Source: Flavobacteriia bacterium (GTDB lineage: Bacteria > Bacteroidota > Bacteroidia > Flavobacteriales > Schleiferiaceae). Taken from it: a DNA stretch of 64,000 bases. The position numbers and the translations under genes are program-made. The stretch is taken from positions 1 through 64,000 of the forward strand of contig JABXHW010000014.1 in NCBI GenBank assembly GCA_013373425.1, in the 5' to 3' direction. A model generated the notes under the pieces. That model had not been told where the DNA came from. It saw only the letters and a list, made by a program, of their open reading frames with translations, and did no database searches. Positions 45,139 through 54,970 of the stretch are shown here, piece by piece. Position 1 is the first letter of the stretch. Every line of letters begins with the position of its first letter.

Positions 45139-47448
45139 TCAGCGAACGACTCGAACTGATCGATAAGACGAATTGCCATACTCATCGGTAATTGTCAGCA
45201 CATGCTCACCGGGTTGAAGAATCACTTCAATCCGGTGCAAGCCCTGTGTTTCCCCTATATACTTGCTATCAACAGACCAATACATTGTAGACTCTTGCGA
45301 TTGGTGTCCCGCTTCTAGGATAACCGGACCGTAAGAACCATCAAAGTCACGTGTAAGACGGACCGTCTCGCCGTTATCCTCTGGATAAATCCACTGAACA
45401 GCAAGTTCGCTTGAACCTGCACAATCTTGCGACCAGGTTGGGAGAACATCAAAATTTTGCCCCGACACCGCTGCATACCATGCCATCGCCGGGGGCAGAA
45501 TAATCATTGAAGTGTCCTTGGCATTTTGATCACACCCCAGATTCACGCGCTCACCTGAATCATTTATGTAGAGTCGCTCGCAATAAGAGCACAGCTGTAA
45601 TCTACCTGTAGGAGAATTTTGTGAAACCGTTTCTATACAATTCCTGTTTGCTTTGTAACCGGATTTCGCACATATCTCGATTGTTTCGTAGGCCGGCGGA
45701 CTTTCGTAGAATTCTCCTTGAGGTAGATGAGAGAGTATTTCAAAAAGCACAGGAGATGATGTTTCTGTTCCAATAACACCCGGCCTTCCTTCGTTGCTCG
45801 CATTCCCGGTCCACACCACTACTAACCATCTTCCATCTGTTCCGACGGTCCAAGCATCCCGATAGCCAAAGCTAGTACCAGTCTTCCAAGCAACCCTTCT
45901 ACCCGAGACACTTCCAAACCCTTGCCATCGCTGCGGTCGGTTTAAGCCTTCCATAATTTGCAATACCTGATGGACGTTCCAGCTTCCATCACTTTCGAAT
46001 GGGTTGAGCTCTCGATTTCCCCAGACATCATAGACCGAGTCGTTTTCGTAGGAAGGCAGAATCCAGTTGCGGTAGGCCCGTGCGATTTGAAGAGGTCGAA
46101 TCTCTGCTCCTCCTAATATTAACGACAAGCCGTAATGTCCGGAAGAATAAACCAAGTCCTCCATCCCAAGCTTTTGCAGTCTCTTAGTAAACGTGGGCAA
46201 ACTCATTTCTCTCAATAACCGCACTGCTGGGATGTTCAATGACAACTGAAGCGCTTCATCCACCCGAACAGCTCCACGATACGCTTCATCGAAGTTCTCT
46301 GGAGTGAAGTCACCGATTCGCGTTGGAATGTCTGGAAGAATTGAGCTTGATACGAGAAGTCCCTGTTCCATGGCGGCTGCATACAGGAAGGGTTTGAGCA
46401 CGCTCCCTGTATTTCTCGGTTCATTCAGCATATCCACTTCGAATGCGTCCGACTCCGGATTTATCGTGTTACCGACATAGGCTACAATCTTGCCCGTTTC
46501 AACTTCCATCACGAGCGCAGCGGCGTTATGAACCTCGTTGGGTCTCCATCGATTTGCTTGTCCATCAATGATATACTGAACCCAATCCTGCCAAGCCCCA
46601 TCGATAGCCGTTCGGATGCGCGTACCAGGGAATTCTCTCACTTGTCTTTCAGTGAGGTGTCGGGCTTTATTGGGTAAAGGGTGTGGCTCATTAGGCAAAG
46701 GCTCGAGAATGGACATCCGATACGTGGATGAATCGATTTCGTCATTCTCTAGCAGCTTTTGCAAAAGAAAGTTCCGCTTTGAGAGGAAAGCATCCTGATT
46801 CAGATCAGGGCGGATATTTGAAGGATTGTTCGGTAGAACGGCTAAGGCGGCGCATTCAGCCCACGTGAGCAATTCAGGGGGGCGCTCGTAATAGCGCCAA
46901 CTCGCAGCATCCAATCCAACCACATTCCCTCCAAACGGAGCATGCGCCGCGTACATCAATAAGATTTCATCCTTGGTATACCTCGCTTCTAATCGAGTTG
47001 CTCGCAACATTTCCGTGAGCTTCTCGAAGTAAGTACGCGAAGGATTTCTCCTGCTCATGCGAATCACCTGCATACTCAGAGTTGACGCACCACTCACTAC
47101 TCGATTCTCGGAAATATTCTGACCAAGAGCGCGAATGAGCGCAATGGGATCTACGCCTGGATGCTGTCGAAAGTTTTCGTCTTCAAACGCAATCAAACAG
47201 GTTGCGAACTTCTCGGGTATGGAATCCGGTGGAGGAAACCGCCATTGGCCGTCACTTGCGATTCGAGCACCAAGTAGACGCCCGTCCCAAGATTCAGTTA
47301 CTGTCGCATACGGAACATCGAAAATCTGAGACGGAATGGAGAAATACCACCAAATTGTCAGTAGTATTCCTCCTCCCAAAATGTAAGGGCGCGCCTTTTT
47401 GAGAAAGCGCTTTCTCCCCTGTCTTATTCGTTCACGACTTCTATCCAC
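45139..47448 (-). CDS. pbpC: Penicillin-binding protein 1C
   Basis: A 769-residue bifunctional peptidoglycan enzyme: cytoplasmic tail, membrane helix (about 22-38), glycosyltransferase 51 domain with EDENFRQHPG at 89-98, transpeptidase with SVLK at 349-352, SLN at 403-405 and KTG at 522-524, then a C-terminal BiPBP_C beta domain (about 690-769). All catalytic motifs are intact. The start codon is GTG, inside the last codons of the alpha-2-macroglobulin gene (25-base overlap), as expected for the yfhM-pbpC pair; translation should be coupled. It is convergent with the ATPase gene. Role: cell-wall repair. Confidence 0.94.
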   Translation of the reverse strand: MDRSRERIRQGRKRFLKKARPYILGGGILLTIWWYFSIPSQIFDVPYATVTESWDGRLLGARIASDGQWRFPPPDSIPEKFATCLIAFEDENFRQHPGVDPIALIRALGQNISENRVVSGASTLSMQVIRMSRRNPSRTYFEKLTEMLRATRLEARYTKDEILLMYAAHAPFGGNVVGLDAASWRYYERPPELLTWAECAALAVLPNNPSNIRPDLNQDAFLSKRNFLLQKLLENDEIDSSTYRMSILEPLPNEPHPLPNKARHLTERQVREFPGTRIRTAIDGAWQDWVQYIIDGQANRWRPNEVHNAAALVMEVETGKIVAYVGNTINPESDAFEVDMLNEPRNTGSVLKPFLYAAAMEQGLLVSSSILPDIPTRIGDFTPENFDEAYRGAVRVDEALQLSLNIPAVRLLREMSLPTFTKRLQKLGMEDLVYSSGHYGLSLILGGAEIRPLQIARAYRNWILPSYENDSVYDVWGNRELNPFESDGSWNVHQVLQIMEGLNRPQRWQGFGSVSGRRVAWKTGTSFGYRDAWTVGTDGRWLVVVWTGNASNEGRPGVIGTETSSPVLFEILSHLPQGEFYESPPAYETIEICAKSGYKANRNCIETVSQNSPTGRLQLCSYCERLYINDSGERVNLGCDQNAKDTSMIILPPAMAWYAAVSGQNFDVLPTWSQDCAGSSELAVQWIYPEDNGETVRLTRDFDGSYGPVILEAGHQSQESTMYWSVDSKYIGETQGLHRIEVILQPGEHVLTITDEYGNSSYRSVRVVR

Positions 47449-50400
47449 TGCCCTACGGTTCCCGCCTTTACTCTATCGTGATACATCGCTTCCAAAGTGG
47501 TAGGTGGTAAGTACCATCTTCCTGGATAGGTCGCGGTCAAGTCTACCGTAATGGTCACGTCGTCTCTGCTCATACGTTGTAAAGAGAAATAGCTATAGAT
47601 GCGATCATCTCGAATGTCCATGTAGTCCAATCCGCTTCCACCTGTTTCTGAAACGCCCATAACCCGACTATTCGAAATCTCCCATCCAGAAGGGAAGATT
47701 TGAGTTAGAGCGAGATCGTTGTAATCTCTGGAGTTGGAACTTCTGCTGATGTGTACAATCACTCGAATCGGCGTACCGATTGACATTCTGCTTATGTTCA
47801 AAGGACGGTTTGTTCGAGGATCGATGTACTCAACCGTCATATTAACTCTATCCTGAAAATTCGTTTCCTCTCCATAGTGAGGCACTCCTTCTTTCAAGAC
47901 CCGAACATAAATCGGACTCTCGCCGTTGTTCACAACAGATATCTGCTGGCTTGATTCAAAATCATCCTTTGGAATACGAACGATGACATTATTCGTATTC
48001 ACTTGATGTGTGCGCCCACCAATAGTCACGTCCGCTTTTATACCCGACGAGCCGCTGGAGAACACCTGCGAAAGCACGTACAAGCTGAAAGCAATGTCCT
48101 GGGTTGAACGGTACTCGTCTTCAGATAGAGATTCTGCTAGCTCTAAAGCCAACCTCATGGTTTCTTCTTCATCACCAATGTGATGAAGTGCTTCGACTTC
48201 CATGGCTAAATCTCTCGTGTAACTACCGAAGGTATAATAGTAGTAATCTGAATTTACTGGAACTCCAGATTGATAATCTACAAGTTCACGTGCTATGCGG
48301 TCTTCATCGATTAAATTGAAGGCCAACGCCAATCGCCTAGCAGCAGCATTACTGAGGTTCGATCGGTTTCTCAACCTGTTCATAGCACCGATTTCAGGTT
48401 CACCTGCAAGGGCAAGAACGTACAGCCTATACGCCTGATTTAGGTCATTATTGTACTGATAAGGCGATGCAACATTCCACGATTGAGCCATGCGCTTCTC
48501 AAACCTCAAATAAGAGCTCTTCATACCAGCAGGAAGCGCCACGCCTCTCTCTTCTGCAGCTAACATAAAGTGACCTGCGTACGTGGAGCCCCAACCACTC
48601 GCATAGGTTGAACTCGGCCAATAACGGAAGCCTCCATCAGGCATCTGCAAATTCCTCAGTCGATAAATCGCCTGACGAACATTTTCTTCTGCTAGTCCCT
48701 TCTGATTGGCAGTCATTTCGACCCAATCTTGAAGATGAAGTTGAACAAATCCTTTTGAGGTGGTTTGCTCCAAGCAGCCGTGAGGGTATTGAATCAAGTA
48801 ATGCAATCGGTCTCCCAAATTGATAGATGGCACACTGCTCACCTCCACTACAAGGTCGTTACTCGTACTCACACCAAATGGTAGGGCTTCAAGTGAACGA
48901 GAAGACTGAGCTTGAACGACCATATCCTGTTCTCGTACTTGCTCGAGCAATGGGCTTCGAATCGAAATCTCTATTTCCTCGGTACTCTTCTCGCCTCTGC
49001 TTGTCGCTTCCATCGATATAGTAGCAATTCCGAGTGCATCAGCAACAGTTCCTTCGAAGTAGACGGTCTGTTGCCCGGTTGAATTCAGTCGGACCGATTT
49101 ACTAGTTGCGTCGAGTTGAATAGTCCTAGAAGTATTCAATCGGACGGTGACTTCACCTACTCCATCTTCGAGTGCAAATACAGTCACTGGAATTTGAACC
49201 CGCTCTCCCGGACCAATCACTCTAGGCATGGTCATTTGTGCCATCATTGGCTGAACAACACGAACGTTCTTCGCGGCGCTACCGTAGGCTTCCTGTGCGT
49301 TGGCTGCCACCACCATCACTCGAAGATTTCCGATGTAATTCGGCAATTCGATCTCGTGATTGGTACTTCGACCTCTTTCAAGTACAAACGGTCCGAGATG
49401 GCGAACAACGGGCTTGAATCGATCTGCACGAGCTTCATTCACTGGATTCAGAGCAGCATCACCCCCAACAGCTAGCACTTGAGCGATTCGCCCGGTAAAG
49501 GCACTCATTACATAGTCGTACATATCCCATGTTCTCACCCCCAACGCCTGTTTAGCATAGAAATGGTTCCATGGATTCGGGGTTGAAAAGCCTGTGATGC
49601 CGAGTAAACCTTCATCTACCACGGCGAGTGTATACTCCATTCTTCGTCCATCACGTTCAGAAACCTCAATTTCCAAAGTGGACTCGGGGCGCACCTTCTC
49701 AGCTACTTCAATTTCAGGATTGAGATGCGTTTGAGGATTCTCTGCCAAGATTGGGATTACGCCGTATAGTCGGATTGGAAGGTCATTCGAAGCCTGGTTA
49801 TGCGGCTGAATAATCATTGCATTCGCATAGATATTCGGAACCATCTCCTCTGTCACCTTGAAATTGACCTTGGTCTCTCCTTCGTTTGTATTTACCGCGA
49901 TAGTTCTAATCTGTCTTCGTCCATCTTCGAGACTCACAATCAAACGCCCACCGGCGCTCGAAGGAATAGAAAGTTCCACATTATCTCCCACGGCGTAGTT
50001 TTCTTTATCCGCGGTAATGCTCAAGATTGAAACGGCTTCTCCGCTTATGCGATTTGATCGATCTCTACCTCTCGCCCAATCCGCATAGAAAGTGGTGGAT
50101 GATTTGTGCTTTGAGTTTTGATCTTCGGCTACCACTAGCATGCTACCCCAGTAGTCATCTGGCACTTCAAAATCGTAGGTAGCCTCGCCATCTCTCGATG
50201 TAACCGTTCCTGAGATCACAAGTTGACGCGATTGGCTCTGTGAGTAGGTAGAATTACCGTTTCTAGCACTCCACCACCACGACCAATTCACCTTGTAAAT
50301 CGAAACCTTAACTGTGCTGTTGACCTTCTCACCTGTCGGATCAAGCGTTACCAGCTTCACTCGGTGTGTCTGCTCGGTTTCATAGTATCCGTAATCATTT

Positions 50401-52913
50401 GCATCTGACATGTCGACACCTACATAGCTATTGAACGGAGCGAGCGGTAAGGTCTCATTATCAATACTAAATCGTCCACCCGGCTCAAACACCTTAGTCG
50501 AAACAATCAACTTCAGCGGTCCGGATGCGTATCTCATATTGCTAGAGATCACATTCGCGGAATAGTCGCCTTCATCATCCAAATTCCCCTCTGCGAGTAG
50601 ATCGCCACTTAATCTTGGGATGGACAGAGACCGATCGTGGAAACTATATCGTCGATACTCTTCAAAAGGACGATAATCTCCTACAAGTCGGCCTTCCATG
50701 GTGAACGCCGCTCCGATTGCCTTCGCTCCAGTGAGCCATTCTGCATGCAAGGATATATTTGGATCATCAGGATTGAGAATCTCCCCTTCAGCTTCCACTT
50801 GAATGTCATATCTGTTAGGAAGTACCGTCTCAATCGGCAAGCTCTTGTAGAAGGTTTTTCCACCAATTTCCAATGTAGCTCTGTATGTTCCAGTCAGGGA
50901 CTCATAAGCGGTTGTAAAACTGAAATCCAAAATTTGACCGGATCCTCGCTGCACCGATTTCCGATACAATTGCTTGCCTTCAGGGTCGCGAATTGTGAGC
51001 ACAACTGGGTGATTCGCGGGTAGTGGGTTTTCCTTGTCATTGATCACGGCATTCAAGAACACCGTATCTCCCGGACGCCAAATACCACGCTCCGTGTACA
51101 TATAGGCATCGATACCAGAGGATACATCTACACCGCCAATGTCGAAACTGGATAACGATAAACTATTTCCGTAACCCAAAGTGAGATAGGAACGCTGATT
51201 TCCTTTTCGAGCCTCCACTCTAAAGGGCACACCATCGGCTTGAATGCTGACTTTTCCTTCGGAATCGGTGGTTCCCTTCCCTATTTCTATTCCTTGATAA
51301 TTATAGAGCAACACTTGAGAACCCGAGATAGGTGCGGCGGTAGTTAGAGAAGAAACGAAAGCGGTGTACGAATCGTCATTTCCTTTCACCATCAATCCGA
51401 GGTCTGTGGCCAAAATGTTCTTCTCTACCGACCTATTTCTCGCATAATACGATATATGGCAAGGATTATCTCGTTCACGGTAGTTGTAACCGCTGAAGTA
51501 ATAATATCCACCATAGCGGTCGAAATTGTCAAAATCTTCATCACGTGGACGGTAGCCACTGGCATCCATGGCATCCGTTTCTTCTTCCGAACAAGGATAC
51601 ATGCTGTAACTGTGTCTGAAACTCAACTCAACTCGATAGATGGCCCCTGGATCCCTCTCGATCATTTTATCGAGATCAATGGCGAAGGTGGTCCAGTTGT
51701 TATAGTCCACATTTTCGCCTGTCAAATCCACTTTCTGTTGATGGATGGGCCGTGCTACCCTTCGCAGTTCTCTATCTCCATTCAAAGAATTGATCTGGAG
51801 GAACTGATGCACGTTAGAGCTATATACCTTGTAGACCTTCACATCTACAGCTTTCAGACTCACCGCCTGGAATGGAATACTCACTTCCCCTGTGAGTGGA
51901 ACAATATTCCCATCATCCACAAACTTGACCTCAGGCTTGCGAACTTCAAATTTGATAGTAGTGGTATAGTCCTGCGGAAACCTATATCCGAGCACATTCT
52001 TCACTCCCTGCGATATTTGAAGTGGAATATCTCCTGAAAGTCGTTCGCTTGGATAAAGCGTAACCACGGAACCTTCAATCTCCACATTATCAACATTGAT
52101 TCCGTTGAGCGTAAAGAGCCCAGATGTTTCTTGAGATTCTAAAATGGGATCGGAGAATGAAACTTTAATCAATTGAACAGGGCTGTTCTCCACGAAAGTG
52201 GATAACACTGAAAAATCGCTCAAGCTCGGTATCCTAAAAGAACCAATGACTTCATCCTCAACCACTGCATCCATAGTGTACCCTTCCTCCTTGCGCTCCA
52301 AGGAATCGATAGTGAAGTAATAGCGGTATTCATTCGTGCCGGTCGACCAGTTTACGCGGGCATTGTCTACATCGGTGAAAGAGATAGCCTCCAGCATTTC
52401 ATCGATTGAGGCCCGGTCTGCACTTTGTACCATCCCCTTCAGCTGAATCCACTTCAAATCTCTTTGTGAATGAGGATTAATGTTGTATTCCAGTACAGAA
52501 TAACTCTGATGAATGACTTGAATCAAGAAATCAAATGTCTTGAACTGACTGGGCACATCCATCACCTTTCCCAAGTGGAATTCTCCTTCAAAAGAGGCTC
52601 CGGATGGCAGTGCCTCATCTGGTGTGAAAATAATCGTAGAGGCATTCAACCATATCGCTTCACCTTCGATGTCGGGTGAAAACTCAAACACACCCTCGTC
52701 GACCGGTGTGCCAGACTCAACCCCTGGATTGATATCTGATATCAGCTGAAATTGAATCTTCGAGTACGCAGAAATGACACCTGATGTATGCGCAGAGATA
52801 TAATCGGCAAAGCCCGGATCGTTCTCTGGAATTTCTGGTTCACTATTACAGGAGGAGATTGCGAGAAATAACGTGCTGAAAAACAGCCACTTCACGGAAG
52901 AGAGGAGCTTCAT
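47424..52913 (-). CDS. Bacterial alpha-2-macroglobulin (YfhM-like) lipoprotein
   Basis: An 1829-residue periplasmic protease-trap protein. The signal ends in a lipobox (FLAISSC, Cys near 22). MG-type beta domains run to about residue 1300, then a thioester-containing helical domain with YPHGCLEQTTSKG (thioester Cys at about 1380, partner Gln two residues on) and a C-terminal macroglobulin domain. The intact CLEQ motif means it can form the covalent trap. In E. coli the protein guards the envelope against foreign proteases together with PBP1C, encoded downstream with 25-base overlap. A Tyr/Gly-rich stretch occurs near residues 462-480 (DRYGGYYYFSGYNYRERDN). No other gene precedes it on this strand within 75 bases. 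Confidence 0.94.
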   Translation of the reverse strand: MKLLSSVKWLFFSTLFLAISSCNSEPEIPENDPGFADYISAHTSGVISAYSKIQFQLISDINPGVESGTPVDEGVFEFSPDIEGEAIWLNASTIIFTPDEALPSGASFEGEFHLGKVMDVPSQFKTFDFLIQVIHQSYSVLEYNINPHSQRDLKWIQLKGMVQSADRASIDEMLEAISFTDVDNARVNWSTGTNEYRYYFTIDSLERKEEGYTMDAVVEDEVIGSFRIPSLSDFSVLSTFVENSPVQLIKVSFSDPILESQETSGLFTLNGINVDNVEIEGSVVTLYPSERLSGDIPLQISQGVKNVLGYRFPQDYTTTIKFEVRKPEVKFVDDGNIVPLTGEVSIPFQAVSLKAVDVKVYKVYSSNVHQFLQINSLNGDRELRRVARPIHQQKVDLTGENVDYNNWTTFAIDLDKMIERDPGAIYRVELSFRHSYSMYPCSEEETDAMDASGYRPRDEDFDNFDRYGGYYYFSGYNYRERDNPCHISYYARNRSVEKNILATDLGLMVKGNDDSYTAFVSSLTTAAPISGSQVLLYNYQGIEIGKGTTDSEGKVSIQADGVPFRVEARKGNQRSYLTLGYGNSLSLSSFDIGGVDVSSGIDAYMYTERGIWRPGDTVFLNAVINDKENPLPANHPVVLTIRDPEGKQLYRKSVQRGSGQILDFSFTTAYESLTGTYRATLEIGGKTFYKSLPIETVLPNRYDIQVEAEGEILNPDDPNISLHAEWLTGAKAIGAAFTMEGRLVGDYRPFEEYRRYSFHDRSLSIPRLSGDLLAEGNLDDEGDYSANVISSNMRYASGPLKLIVSTKVFEPGGRFSIDNETLPLAPFNSYVGVDMSDANDYGYYETEQTHRVKLVTLDPTGEKVNSTVKVSIYKVNWSWWWSARNGNSTYSQSQSRQLVISGTVTSRDGEATYDFEVPDDYWGSMLVVAEDQNSKHKSSTTFYADWARGRDRSNRISGEAVSILSITADKENYAVGDNVELSIPSSAGGRLIVSLEDGRRQIRTIAVNTNEGETKVNFKVTEEMVPNIYANAMIIQPHNQASNDLPIRLYGVIPILAENPQTHLNPEIEVAEKVRPESTLEIEVSERDGRRMEYTLAVVDEGLLGITGFSTPNPWNHFYAKQALGVRTWDMYDYVMSAFTGRIAQVLAVGGDAALNPVNEARADRFKPVVRHLGPFVLERGRSTNHEIELPNYIGNLRVMVVAANAQEAYGSAAKNVRVVQPMMAQMTMPRVIGPGERVQIPVTVFALEDGVGEVTVRLNTSRTIQLDATSKSVRLNSTGQQTVYFEGTVADALGIATISMEATSRGEKSTEEIEISIRSPLLEQVREQDMVVQAQSSRSLEALPFGVSTSNDLVVEVSSVPSINLGDRLHYLIQYPHGCLEQTTSKGFVQLHLQDWVEMTANQKGLAEENVRQAIYRLRNLQMPDGGFRYWPSSTYASGWGSTYAGHFMLAAEERGVALPAGMKSSYLRFEKRMAQSWNVASPYQYNNDLNQAYRLYVLALAGEPEIGAMNRLRNRSNLSNAAARRLALAFNLIDEDRIARELVDYQSGVPVNSDYYYYTFGSYTRDLAMEVEALHHIGDEEETMRLALELAESLSEDEYRSTQDIAFSLYVLSQVFSSGSSGIKADVTIGGRTHQVNTNNVIVRIPKDDFESSQQISVVNNGESPIYVRVLKEGVPHYGEETNFQDRVNMTVEYIDPRTNRPLNISRMSIGTPIRVIVHISRSSNSRDYNDLALTQIFPSGWEISNSRVMGVSETGGSGLDYMDIRDDRIYSYFSLQRMSRDDVTITVDLTATYPGRWYLPPTTLEAMYHDRVKAGTVGQWIEVVNE

Positions 52914-52988
52914 GGTAGGAAAGGGGATAAAAGGAGATTACTAAGTATCCCTTTAAGTTAGTCTATAAATAGAATGCATTCAAAGCCT

Positions 52989-54968
52989 CTACTCAAAAAC
53001 TTTTTTCCAGATAAAATCCTCTAGGTGAAGCATGTAGGTTCCAGAGTTTTCATGGGAACCCATTACCGCTGAACGGGAGAAATCGTGACACTTCATCACT
53101 CCACCTTGCTTGTACCATAGCGGAGATGGATCCGTAGGATTCTGAAGTGCACCCAACACAAAGGATGGTATGAAGAACATACCCACATCGAATCCGTGAT
53201 AGGTGAATCGTGGAGGTTCATTGCCGAATTCATCGCGGTAGGTCTGAATGAACACGTGAGTATTGGTATCTGAATAATCCACGTACTCTACATCAGAAAG
53301 GTACAGATCTAAGCGATTGAGTTTTTCAACTTCCAATGTTCTCGCACCCATCAATCGGCTCGTGCTGAGTACCGCAATGTCGGTATCATTAATAGAAACC
53401 ACGTTGTTGATGAAGCTAGTAAGGAGAACCGGATCGGTATCTAGGGCAATGAATATGTCTCTTCTACCCGCCGCAAGTTTGTTGCGAATGGTAGATGTAG
53501 TTAAAAGCTCTTCTCCCATCACTAGGGACGACACCGTGCGAGAATTAGACGCTTCTAAGTGCTGTAAGAAGTTTTGCACGAGGCGCGCTTCGCTCTCCTT
53601 ATCGCGGTGGACAAAAATCAAGTTGGCTTCTGGCGCGTTTCGATTCACCCATCTCGCCAGTTGAAGATGCTCTGCTTCAATCGGAGATACCGCCTGAATC
53701 AATCGTGAGAAATCCGCATTGTTAATGGTACGTGACAAAGGTGTGATGATCCACTGGTTGGGCAACTCACGAGCTAAAAGCTCTGCATTTGCTGCGTAAA
53801 GCGGACCGAAAACTACATCGGGACGTTCTCTTCTGAGCTGATTGGCGATAGCTAGAATCTCAGCCTGACTGTTGCGTGTATCATAGACTGTCAACTCAAT
53901 ATTTAGTCCATAGCTCGTTAGAGAATCCATGGCCATTTTCAAACCCGTATAGAAATCGAAAGCAACGGTCGATTGAGGCACTACCTGCGGAGAAGCTTGG
54001 CCCATGTTGAAAAGCCCAGCAAGACTGTCATTTTCAGCTAAAAACAGCGGAAGGGCAACCGCAACCTTAAGGGAGCGGCGGTTCATTTGATGGAAGCGGT
54101 TATTCGCTCGCGTTTGTCCATCCGCAATTGAGGCAGGTTCGGCTGAACGCGGAACGATGAGGTTTCTGTGGGGACGAACACCTGAAATGAGTTCTGGATT
54201 CAAGCGAAGAAGCTCCTCTTTAGTGACATTGTACTTCGCAGAAAGTGTTTCCCAAGACTCTCCTGATACTGTTCGTATTACGATATACTTGGAAAGTTGA
54301 GTTTGCGTCGTGTCGTCATCAACATCCGAAGCCACGTGCTCTGTTTCGATAGATACAGGCTGTTCGCTTTCTTCGATATTCTCTTCTGGAATCCAAACCG
54401 ATTGACCCGCTTTTAGCCCCTCTTCAAGTACTTGGGGGTTGGCTTCGTAGAACTCGTCATCGTCTAGATCAAACTTGCGAACCAGACTGTAGACGGTTTC
54501 CATGGGCTGAACCTCATATAGAACGTAGCCTTCACGTTGAACCTCTACTCGGAGAGCAGTTAACGTACCCTTGGGCAATTTCAGCACCTGCCCCACTTTC
54601 AATCCCTCTGATAATCTTGGATTGAGCTCGAGGAGTTGCTCGTAGGTAATGCCCCACTCTCGGGTGAGCGAATAAATCGTTTGTTGCGGCTGAACCGTAT
54701 AAAAGTCGAAACGATTCGTATCACGTTGTACGGTTGCAGGGCGAACCTCTTGTTCAACAACGTAATCTGCGTCTGGAATGGAAAGGATCTGACCTTCTTT
54801 GAGGCCTTCTGCCAAAAAAGGATTCATTTCAATGAGCTCCTCAATAGTAACAAGGTAAAGACGGGATATTCCGTAGAGGGTTTCTCCGGCTTTAACTTCG
54901 TGTGTTTCCTCTTGAGCATTCAATGTTCCTGCTACAGCGAGCAGCAGGACTAGAATCCAATTTCGCAT
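52989..54968 (-). CDS. LysM x 4 protein with type 1 periplasmic-binding-fold domain
   Basis: A 659-residue exported protein (signal MRNWILVLLLAVAGTLNAQ; start at 54968, two bases after the guaA stop). Four LysM repeats bind glycan: about 25-70 (HEVKAGETLYGISRLY), 93-138 (YTVQPQQTIYSLTREW), 151-196 (YEVQPMETVYSLVRKF) and 229-270 (TVSGESWETLSAKYN). From about 300, LKVAVALPLFL begins a domain with a type 1 periplasmic binding fold (DVVFGPLYAANAELLARELP and YHGFDVGMFFIPSFVLGAL). The fold is that of ABC substrate-binding proteins and of LpoA, the outer-membrane activator of PBP1A. It is co-directional with and just after guaA. Function is inferred. Confidence 0.85.
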   Translation of the reverse strand: MRNWILVLLLAVAGTLNAQEETHEVKAGETLYGISRLYLVTIEELIEMNPFLAEGLKEGQILSIPDADYVVEQEVRPATVQRDTNRFDFYTVQPQQTIYSLTREWGITYEQLLELNPRLSEGLKVGQVLKLPKGTLTALRVEVQREGYVLYEVQPMETVYSLVRKFDLDDDEFYEANPQVLEEGLKAGQSVWIPEENIEESEQPVSIETEHVASDVDDDTTQTQLSKYIVIRTVSGESWETLSAKYNVTKEELLRLNPELISGVRPHRNLIVPRSAEPASIADGQTRANNRFHQMNRRSLKVAVALPLFLAENDSLAGLFNMGQASPQVVPQSTVAFDFYTGLKMAMDSLTSYGLNIELTVYDTRNSQAEILAIANQLRRERPDVVFGPLYAANAELLARELPNQWIITPLSRTINNADFSRLIQAVSPIEAEHLQLARWVNRNAPEANLIFVHRDKESEARLVQNFLQHLEASNSRTVSSLVMGEELLTTSTIRNKLAAGRRDIFIALDTDPVLLTSFINNVVSINDTDIAVLSTSRLMGARTLEVEKLNRLDLYLSDVEYVDYSDTNTHVFIQTYRDEFGNEPPRFTYHGFDVGMFFIPSFVLGALQNPTDPSPLWYKQGGVMKCHDFSRSAVMGSHENSGTYMLHLEDFIWKKVFE

Positions 54969-54970
54969 GT

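Noticed and set aside
51456-52037. Long open frame (193 codons) on the plus strand inside the alpha-2-macroglobulin gene
   Set aside because: It is antisense to a coding region with clear domains, has no known motif or good start context, and its length reflects base composition.
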